Shown: in pieces, positions 6,037-10,203 of the stretch
Layout: the number at the start of each line of letters is the position of its first letter
How positions within the stretch are numbered: position 1 is the first letter of the stretch
Assembly: GCA_050701115.1 (NCBI GenBank)
Contig: JBOHER010000493.1
Coordinates: 1-10,203, forward strand
Length of the DNA: 10,203 nt
Direction of reading: 5' to 3'
Source: JBOHER01 sp050701115
GTDB taxonomy: Bacteria > Actinomycetota > Actinomycetes > Mycobacteriales > Pseudonocardiaceae
Translations under genes and position numbers: made by a program
Notes under the pieces: generated by a model
What the model saw: only the letters and a program-made list of their open reading frames with translations
Databases searched by the model: none
Told to the model about the DNA's origin: nothing

Positions 6037-6996
6037 TCAAGCAACGCCGGGCAGGGCCACCGCGGCGTAGGGCTCGCCCGACTCCGCCCGCCACCGGGTG
6101 ACTCGGATCGCGGAGCTGGCCAGCGCGTCGAGCGCGAAGCCGCGCAGTGCCCGGTCGTCGGTGCGTTCCAGCACGCCACGCCAGGCGCGTGCGGTGCCGG
6201 ACTCCGCGGTGATCACCACAGTCATAGCCGACGGGATGTCATCAACCGGCCGCGGCGGCAGGTATGCCGGCTCGGCGGCATTCGGGAGCGCGCCCGCGGA
6301 CTCGAGCACGCTCTGGCTCGCGTGCCTGCGCTCGCGATGTTCGCCCGCGGCGTCTTCGACACTCCTGTCGAATTCCGCCGGCAGGAAGGCGGTGACCAGC
6401 CCGTACGTCCAGACCGCGGCGTGTTCGGTGTCCAACGCACGTTGCAGCCCGGCGACGGCGTCTTCGTCGAGGTCGCCGCCGACCCGGGGCGGTTCGAACT
6501 CGAATTCCGGCTCGGTGCCGAGTTCGGGACTGAGCGCCCCGGCGGCAGCGCACCCGGCGGCGACCGAACCGAGCAGGCCTGCTCGATAGCGCGGGGCGCT
6601 GCTCGCCAAGGTGCGGCACCGCGTGCCCGCAGCGGCCAGCAGCTTGCCCAGCGCGGCGAGATCGGCCACCCGCTCATTGGGTGGCCTGGCCGACGACGCG
6701 GGCCGGTTGGCCCTGCGCACTTCCTCCTCGAGGGCATCGGCATGGGCGAAACGCACCCTGGCCACCGCGTTGGCGACCTCCCCAGCGGCCGGGGCGCCAC
6801 CGCCCGCGGTGGCCAGGGTGCGCGCGGCTTCCGCGTCGGCACGGGCGGTTCGCGCAAGATCATCCAGCGGATCAGGGGTGTCGTCGTACCCGGTGCCGCA
6901 GGCGGCGAGCGGGACCGTCAGGGCGGCCAGCGCCCCGTATCGCAGCATGTCGCGACGACTCAGCGCGGCGGGGAACCGATTCGATCCAGATCTCAC
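6037..6996 (-). CDS. Tat-type lipoprotein with DUF4439 ferritin-like domain
   Basis: The 319-aa protein from GTG 6996 begins with a twin-arginine signal (LSRRDML, 12-18), a hydrophobic stretch and a lipobox LAAC with Cys33, so it is predicted to be exported folded and lipid-anchored on the outer face of the membrane. The C-terminal half (about 178-318) matches the DUF4439 ferritin-like bundle: LQRALDTEHAAVWTYGL (184-200) and AGEHRERRHA (217-226), whose Glu/His residues resemble ferritin-type metal positions. The N-terminal half (about 40-155) is helical and Ala-rich with RVRFAHADALEEEV. The function is unknown. In M. tuberculosis a DUF4439 gene (Rv2844) likewise lies next to and divergent from rimP, with a membrane protein (Rv2843) between. 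The two halves here may correspond to both, which is inference. Confidence 0.85.
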   Translation of the reverse strand: MRSGSNRFPAALSRRDMLRYGALAALTVPLAACGTGYDDTPDPLDDLARTARADAEAARTLATAGGGAPAAGEVANAVARVRFAHADALEEEVRRANRPASSARPPNERVADLAALGKLLAAAGTRCRTLASSAPRYRAGLLGSVAAGCAAAGALSPELGTEPEFEFEPPRVGGDLDEDAVAGLQRALDTEHAAVWTYGLVTAFLPAEFDRSVEDAAGEHRERRHASQSVLESAGALPNAAEPAYLPPRPVDDIPSAMTVVITAESGTARAWRGVLERTDDRALRGFALDALASSAIRVTRWRAESGEPYAAVALPGVA

Positions 6997-7045
6997 GTCC
7001 GCCCATCCTGCCAGGGCGGTGCCCGCACCCGATCCGGTGCCCGCG

Positions 7046-7064
7046 CGTGCTGTCGAACAGCGCG
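7046..7064. repeat. Dyad in the DUF4439/rimP divergent spacer
   Basis: GCTGT-cga-ACAGC forms a perfect 5-bp core that extends outward to about 8 pairs with one wobble. It lies about 50 bp upstream of the DUF4439 start and about 80 bp upstream of the possible rimP -10, so it could be an operator for either side or a small RNA hairpin. It is not a LexA box, as only one half-site is present. Confidence 0.3.
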
Positions 7065-7142
7065 AGCCATATGGATCTGACGCCGCGAGAGTTACCCCGC
7101 CCAGGTCGGTGGCGTGAAGATTCGCGCACGGCCGGCTTGCTC

Positions 7143-7148
7143 TAAGCT
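7143..7148 (+). promoter_or_regulatory. Possible -10 of the rimP-nusA-ylxR-infB operon
   Basis: TAAGCT fits TAnnnT and has a weak -35-like TTCGCG at 7121-7126 with 16-bp spacing. It would give a leader of about 70 nt before rimP. TTGACC at 7152-7157 is a better -35, but I find no -10 at the proper distance. The promoter assignment is therefore tentative. Confidence 0.3.
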
Positions 7149-7210
7149 GGATTGACCAACAGCGCTGGCGAAGCCGTCAGGTCCAGCCGGTCACGTAATG
7201 CAGCCGAATA

Positions 7211-7216
7211 GGGGAG
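7211..7216 (+). promoter_or_regulatory. Shine-Dalgarno of rimP
   Basis: GGGGAG lies 7 bases before the GTG at 7224. It fixes that start and shows that this gene, unlike most others in the window, has a conventional leader. Confidence 0.7.
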
Positions 7217-7223
7217 AGTCAAG

Positions 7224-7784
7224 GTGCCGAGTGATCTCGCCAAGCGGCTGGAGCCCGTGGTGGCCGAGGCGGTCAGTGGCGTGGGTTTCGAGCTGGATTC
7301 GCTCGAGGTGCAGCAGGCGGGACGACGCAAGCAGGTCAAGGTTGTCGTCGATTCGGACGACGGGGTCGACCTCGATGAGGTCGCCAAGGTCAGCCGCGCG
7401 GTATCCGCCGCATTGGACGCCCACGATCACGTTCTGGTCGGTGCCTACACGCTCGAGGTCACCTCGCCGGGGCTGGGCAGGCCGCTGACCAAGTCGCGGC
7501 ATTGGCGGCGCGCGAGATACCGCTTGGTGCGGATCACCCCGGCCGAAGGCGCGGAGTTCGTGGGCAGGGTCGGTCACGCGGGCGAGAAATCTGCTCGGGT
7601 CCTGGTCGAGGGCAGCATCAGGGACGTCAGCTACGCCGGGGTGGCGAAGGCGGTCATCGAGATCGAGTTCCGCCAGCCGCCGGTCGAGGAGCTCAAGCAA
7701 CTCGACACCGACGAGGGTAATTCTGCCGCTGACCACGCAGGCAGCGGAACACAACCGAAAACAACGAAGGAGGAGTCGAAGTGA
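7224..7784 (+). CDS. rimP: Ribosome maturation factor RimP
   Basis: The 186-aa cytoplasmic protein binds free 30S subunits and helps the 3' domain mature. The N-terminal alpha/beta domain covers about 1-88 and holds the family signature AYTLEVTSPGLGRPL (74-88), preceded by DDGVDLDEVAKVSRAVSAAL. The C-terminal SH3-like domain (about 92-150) includes AEFVGRVGHAGEKSARVLVEG. The tail (151-186) is acidic and polar and probably disordered. It is the first gene of the conserved operon and ends in a GTGA overlap with nusA. The GTG start is chosen by the Shine-Dalgarno at 7211-7216. Confidence 0.95.
   Translation: MPSDLAKRLEPVVAEAVSGVGFELDSLEVQQAGRRKQVKVVVDSDDGVDLDEVAKVSRAVSAALDAHDHVLVGAYTLEVTSPGLGRPLTKSRHWRRARYRLVRITPAEGAEFVGRVGHAGEKSARVLVEGSIRDVSYAGVAKAVIEIEFRQPPVEELKQLDTDEGNSAADHAGSGTQPKTTKEESK
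7767..7773 (+). promoter_or_regulatory. Shine-Dalgarno of nusA inside rimP
   Basis: AAGGAGG, a full anti-SD match, lies 7 bases before the nusA GTG at 7781, within the last codons of rimP. With the 4-bp stop/start overlap it gives coupled but strong nusA translation. Confidence 0.8.
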
Positions 7785-8824
7785 ACGTCGATATCGCGGC
7801 GCTGCGCGCGATCGAACGGGACAAGGACATCCCCTTCGAAACGGTGCTCGAGGCGATCGAGTCGGCGCTGCTCACCGCGTACAAGCACACCGAAGGCCAC
7901 CAGCCGCACGCCAGGATCGACGTCGATCGCAAGTCCGGCTACGTGCGCGTACTCGCCTACACCCTCAACGAGCACGGCGAGGTGGATGAGGAGTGGGACG
8001 ACACTCCGGAGGGCTTCGGGCGCATCGCAGCCACGACCGCCCGTCAGGTGATCGTGCAGCGGTTGCGCGACGCCGAGCACGAACGCACCTTCGGTGAGTT
8101 CTCCGCGAAGGAAGGCGAGATCATCGCCGGGGTCATCCAGCGGGACGCGCGGGCCAACGCGCGCGGCATGGTGATCGTCGCGTTCGGAGACACCGAGGGC
8201 GTGCTGCCGTCAGCCGAGCAGGTACCGGGCGAGACCTACGAGCACGGCAAACGGATCAAGGCCTACGTGGTCGGGGTGTCCCGTACCGCGCGCGGCCCGC
8301 AGATCACGTTATCTCGTACCCACCCGAATCTGGTGCGCAAGCTGTTCGCGCTCGAGGTGCCCGAGATAGCCGACGGCACTGTGGAGATCACCGCAGTCGC
8401 GCGCGAGGCCGGTCACCGCTCCAAGATCGCCGTGCACTCGACGGTGTCCGGCGTCAACGCCAAGGGTGCATGCATCGGCCCGATGGGTGCCCGGGTGCGC
8501 CACGTGATGAGCGAGCTGGCCGGCGAGAAGATCGACATCATCGATCATTCCGATGACCCCGCGACGTTCGTCGGGAATGCGCTGTCACCGGCGAAGGTTG
8601 TATCCGTGCGGGTCGTCGATGAGCGGACGAAGACCGCGCGCGTGGTCGTACCGGACTTTCAGCTTTCGCTGGCGATCGGTAAGGAAGGGCAGAACGCCCG
8701 GCTGGCCGCCCGGCTGACCGGCTGGCGGATCGACATCCGCAGTGACGCGGCGGGTGCCGATGAATCGGAACATCCCTCCGCAGGGGAGCCGCAGCGAGCG
8801 GCGACAACCGGCTCGCCCGAGTAA
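7781..8824 (+). CDS. nusA: Transcription termination/antitermination factor NusA
   Basis: The 347-aa RNA polymerase-binding factor affects pausing, intrinsic termination and rRNA antitermination. Domains in order: N-terminal polymerase-binding domain (about 1-105, starting MNVDIAALRAIERDKDIPFE), S1 RNA-binding domain (about 110-178, GEIIAGVIQRD to GPQITLSRT), KH1 (about 185-265, with the GxxG loop in IGPMGARVR) and KH2 (about 268-322, with IGKEGQNARLAARLTGW). There is a short polar tail and no C-terminal acidic repeats, the usual actinobacterial length. In KH1 the stretch GVNAKGACIGPMGARV replaces the more common DVDPVGACVG form, a mild divergence. The GTG start is set by a strong Shine-Dalgarno and the overlap with rimP. 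Confidence 0.96.
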   Translation: MNVDIAALRAIERDKDIPFETVLEAIESALLTAYKHTEGHQPHARIDVDRKSGYVRVLAYTLNEHGEVDEEWDDTPEGFGRIAATTARQVIVQRLRDAEHERTFGEFSAKEGEIIAGVIQRDARANARGMVIVAFGDTEGVLPSAEQVPGETYEHGKRIKAYVVGVSRTARGPQITLSRTHPNLVRKLFALEVPEIADGTVEITAVAREAGHRSKIAVHSTVSGVNAKGACIGPMGARVRHVMSELAGEKIDIIDHSDDPATFVGNALSPAKVVSVRVVDERTKTARVVVPDFQLSLAIGKEGQNARLAARLTGWRIDIRSDAAGADESEHPSAGEPQRAATTGSPE

Positions 8825-8893
8825 CCCCGCGGTCGCTTCGGCGAAAACGTGGCTGCCTGGCTGGGCGGTGGTGGTCGAGAAGCGGGCGGGGGA

Positions 8894-8899
8894 TAGACT
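8894..8899 (+). promoter_or_regulatory. Possible internal leaderless promoter before ylxR
   Basis: TAGACT, the same hexamer as at the DUF222 gene, ends five bases before the ylxR GTG at 8905 in the 80-bp gap after nusA. No Shine-Dalgarno is present there. TGGTCG at 8872-8877 is a poor -35 at 16-bp spacing. ylxR-infB may therefore also be transcribed separately from rimP-nusA. Confidence 0.4.
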
Positions 8900-8904
8900 C
8901 GGGT

Positions 8905-9216
8905 GTGATTCAAGGCTCGACATCGGTCCCCGCTCACCCAGAACCACGCGAACACCCGGTTCGGACGTGTGTCGGGTGCCGTCGCCGGGCGTTGAACAGC
9001 GAGTTGCTGCGAGTTGTCGCGGCGGACGGGCGCCTTGTCGTCGACACACGTGGACGGCTTGGTGGTCGGGGAGCATGGCTGCATCCCGACCTCGAGTGCC
9101 TTGCCGCCGCGCAGAGGCGGCGAGCGTTTCCCAGGGCGTTACGGGTTTCTGGGCCGCTCGACGTCGACGGGCTCGATGAGTATCTAAGAGGCCGTCTCAT
9201 ACGAACGAGCGAATAG
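8905..9216 (+). CDS. ylxR: YlxR/RnpM-family RNA-binding protein (DUF448)
   Basis: The 103-aa protein contains the family hallmarks RTCVGCRRR (20-28) and GRGAWLHP (54-61), the latter being the predicted RNA-binding loop. Between them is LRVVAADGRLVVDTRG. The C-terminal part (CLAAAQRRRAFPRALRV) is basic. Bacillus YlxR (RnpM) binds RNase P RNA and influences its activity; a role with RNA in this operon is expected here too. The GTG at 8905 is the only early start giving the full motif. It has no Shine-Dalgarno but a -10 hexamer at leaderless distance. Its about 19-residue Pro-rich lead before RTCVGC is slightly longer than in the shortest family members. It is flanked by nusA and infB, the standard context. 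Confidence 0.92.
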   Translation: MIQGSTSVPAHPEPREHPVRTCVGCRRRALNSELLRVVAADGRLVVDTRGRLGGRGAWLHPDLECLAAAQRRRAFPRALRVSGPLDVDGLDEYLRGRLIRTSE

Positions 9217-9222
9217 TTGGAC

Positions 9223-9244
9223 GGATACGGGAATCCCCGTGTCT
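9223..9244 (+). promoter_or_regulatory. Hairpin downstream of ylxR
   Basis: ACGGG-aatc-CCCGT forms the core and extends to about 9 pairs including two G-T wobbles. It starts 7 bases after the ylxR stop. No U-run follows, so it is more likely an mRNA stability or processing element than a terminator. Confidence 0.4.
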
Positions 9245-9276
9245 GGACGGAATGAAAGAAAGCAGGTCGACCCGTC

Positions 9277-9319
9277 ATGAGTCAGCCGTGAAGCTGAAGC
9301 CATGAACGCGCGACGATAG
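9277..9319 (+). promoter_or_regulatory. Chain of three overlapping mini-ORFs in the infB leader
   Basis: ATG AGT CAG CCG TGA (9277-9291) overlaps GTG AAG CTG AAG CCA TGA (9288-9305) by GTGA, which in turn overlaps ATG AAC GCG CGA CGA TAG (9302-9319) by ATGA. The encoded peptides are MSQP, MKLKP and MNARR. A longer 17-codon frame, ATG at 9252 to the same TGA at 9303-9305, runs through the region. The chain ends 3 bases before the hairpin at 9323-9350. A weak AGGT (9264-9267) precedes the first ATG. It is read as a possible cis-acting translational leader; expression is not shown. Confidence 0.45.
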
Positions 9320-9322
9320 GAC

Positions 9323-9350
9323 GAGGTCTGCGGGTCTAGCCGCCGACCTC
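9323..9350 (+). promoter_or_regulatory. Strong hairpin just upstream of the infB Shine-Dalgarno
   Basis: GAGGTC (9323-9328) pairs with GACCTC (9345-9350). After one mismatch GCGG (9330-9333) pairs with CCGC (9340-9343) around the loop GTCTAG. It ends 7 bases before the Shine-Dalgarno, so it may alter access to it. The 3' arm could alternatively pair with the GAGG of the Shine-Dalgarno itself (CCTC against GAGG), giving a switchable structure. Confidence 0.5.
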
Positions 9351-9357
9351 ACCAGTT

Positions 9358-9363
9358 GAGGAG
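9358..9363 (+). promoter_or_regulatory. Shine-Dalgarno of infB
   Basis: GAGGAG lies 4 bases before GTG at 9368 and fixes the start of IF2. The neighbouring CCTC at 9347-9350 is complementary to its first four bases. Confidence 0.7.
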
Positions 9364-9367
9364 AGCA

Positions 9368-10203
9368 GTGGCAGGCAAGGCCCGCGTGCACGAGCTCGCG
9401 AAAGAGCTCGGAGTCACGAGTAAAGATGTTCTCGCCAAGCTGAAAGAGCAGGGCGAGTTCGTGAAGTCGGCGTCGTCGACGGTTGAGGCGCCAGTCGCCC
9501 GACGTCTTCGCGACGCATTCGCGGCACCCAGTAGCGACAAGTCCAAGGGTGTCAAGTCCGGTCCCAAGTCAACCCAGAAGGCCAAGCCTGCGGACGCCGC
9601 AGCGGTTCCCGGCGTTGCGCCGAGCAGGCCGGCGGCCAAGCCGGGCCCCAAGCCTGGCCCGAAAACGACAAAGCCCCTCGAGCAGCCGCAGGTGCCGGCC
9701 GCGCAGGCTCCGGAGCCTGCGCCGAAGCCCGCCGCGGCCTCAGGTGGCTCTGTGGTGCCGCCGAAGCCGCAGGGACCCAAACCAGCAGGCCCGAAGCCCG
9801 GTCCGCGTACCCCGCGGGTCGGCAACAACCCGTTCAGCGTCGGTGCCGGTTCGTCACCGTCGCGGCCCGCTGGTCCGCGCCCAGGTGCGGGTCAATCCGG
9901 TGATCGTCCGGGCGGGCGGCCCGGTGCTGAACGCGGTCCGCGGCCGGGTGTCGAGCGTCCGGCCGCCGGTCCCCGCGGCGGTGCGTCCGGCGGTCCGCGA
10001 CCCAGCCCCGGCAACATGCCGCCGCGACCGAATCCCGGCATGATGCCGACCCGGCCGGCCAGGCCTGGCGGTGGTCCAGGCGGTCCGGGTGGGCGTGGTG
10101 GCCCCGGTGGTCAGGGTGGCCGTGGTGGTCCGGGTGGTCCGGGTGGCCGTGGTGGCCCCGGTGGCCCTCGCGGCGGCGGCGGCGGTTTCCGTGGCGGCGG
10201 TGG
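9368..10203 (+). CDS. infB: Translation initiation factor IF-2, N-terminal part, cut by window edge
   Basis: From GTG 9368 there are 278 open codons up to the right edge. The first about 55 residues form the IF2 N-terminal domain: MAGKARVHELAKELGVTSKD, VLAKLKEQGEFVKSASSTVE and APVARRLRDAF. After that comes a long disordered linker rich in Pro, Ala, Lys and Gly, ending at the window edge in GGPGGRGG-type repeats. This linker is typical of high-GC actinobacterial IF2, which is often about 1000 aa. The GTPase, domain II and fMet-tRNA-binding domains must lie to the right. IF2 is a GTPase that places initiator tRNA on the 30S and promotes subunit joining. The start is set by the Shine-Dalgarno at 9358-9363. 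Confidence 0.95.
   Translation, partial: MAGKARVHELAKELGVTSKDVLAKLKEQGEFVKSASSTVEAPVARRLRDAFAAPSSDKSKGVKSGPKSTQKAKPADAAAVPGVAPSRPAAKPGPKPGPKTTKPLEQPQVPAAQAPEPAPKPAAASGGSVVPPKPQGPKPAGPKPGPRTPRVGNNPFSVGAGSSPSRPAGPRPGAGQSGDRPGGRPGAERGPRPGVERPAAGPRGGASGGPRPSPGNMPPRPNPGMMPTRPARPGGGPGGPGGRGGPGGQGGRGGPGGPGGRGGPGGPRGGGGGFRGGG
10063..10203 (+). repeat. Low-complexity GGT/GGC-rich repeat within infB
   Basis: Degenerate tandem units such as GGTGGTCCGGGTGGCCG encode PGG and RGG tripeptides in the IF2 linker and continue to the window edge. Such tracts vary in length between strains by slippage and are prone to assembly error. Confidence 0.7.

Noticed and set aside
4184..6179. Long minus-strand frames (365 and 435 codons) across the aminotransferase and the 5298 gene
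   Set aside because: They are low-complexity shadows overlapping genes with catalytic motifs or membrane topology, and they have no recognisable product.
7046..7064. TCGAAC within TGTCGAACAGC as a second LexA box
   Set aside because: Only one half-site is present; the GTTCGA half at the required spacing is missing.
5950..7080. Plus-strand frame of 376 codons across the DUF4439 gene
   Set aside because: It is opposite a gene with a Tat signal, lipobox and ferritin-like domain, and has no start signal or domain of its own.
9223..9244. Hairpin after ylxR as an intrinsic terminator
   Set aside because: There is no following U-tract, and infB downstream belongs to the same conserved operon.
10063..10203. 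Tandem GGT/GGC repeat as a CRISPR or separate repeat locus
   Set aside because: It is in frame and encodes the Gly/Pro/Arg linker of IF2, with no spacers or regular repeat length.
1..10203. tRNA, rRNA or CRISPR array
   Set aside because: I saw no cloverleaf-like conserved arms, rRNA segments or regularly spaced repeats on either strand.

Overview
The window is high-GC actinobacterial chromosome, most likely from the Pseudonocardiales (Saccharomonospora, Amycolatopsis or Saccharopolyspora type). The support is strong GC bias, GTG starts at almost every gene, an actinobacterial-length NusA (347 aa), a very long Gly/Pro-rich IF2 N-terminus, a DUF222/13E12-family gene with an actinobacterial SOS box, and many candidate leaderless promoters (TAnnnT ending 5-7 nt before a GTG/ATG). 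The genus is an inference.

Layout. 1-815 (-) is the N-terminal part of a DUF222 (13E12-type) protein. It has a LexA-like box at 838-853 and a -10 hexamer placed so that the mRNA would begin at the GTG. 854-1137 is non-coding with interlocking inverted repeats, followed by a 44-bp palindromic repeat (1138-1181). 1210-1881 (-) is a TetR-family regulator. It is divergent from a translationally coupled pair of bacterial-PH-domain membrane proteins (2065-2550 and 2547-4100 (+), YdbS/YdbT type), and the spacer between them carries a dyad that could be the TetR operator. The 3' end of the YdbT-like gene runs into two more copies of the 44-bp repeat placed head to head (4091-4193). Next come a class V PLP-dependent aminotransferase (4226-5260 (+)), a single-pass exported protein of unknown function (5298-6008 (+)) and, convergent with it, a Tat-type lipoprotein with a DUF4439 ferritin-like domain (6037-6996 (-)).

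From 7224 to the right edge is the conserved transcription/translation operon rimP-nusA-ylxR-infB. rimP and nusA overlap by GTGA, ylxR has a possible internal leaderless promoter, and infB (cut by the window edge) has a structured 150-nt leader. That leader holds three minute ORFs chained by NTGA stop/start overlaps, then a strong hairpin just upstream of the infB Shine-Dalgarno. RimP matures the 30S subunit, NusA controls elongation, termination and antitermination, YlxR is a small RNA-binding protein, and IF2 delivers initiator tRNA, so the block makes and tunes the gene-expression machinery.

The right half is core genome. The left 4.2 kb is more accessory in character. The observations most worth following are the infB mini-ORF chain, the dispersed 44-bp palindromic repeat that supplies a stop codon, the LexA-box/leaderless DUF222 promoter, and the uniform leaderless promoter geometry. 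I found no clear new multi-gene defence or biosynthetic system.
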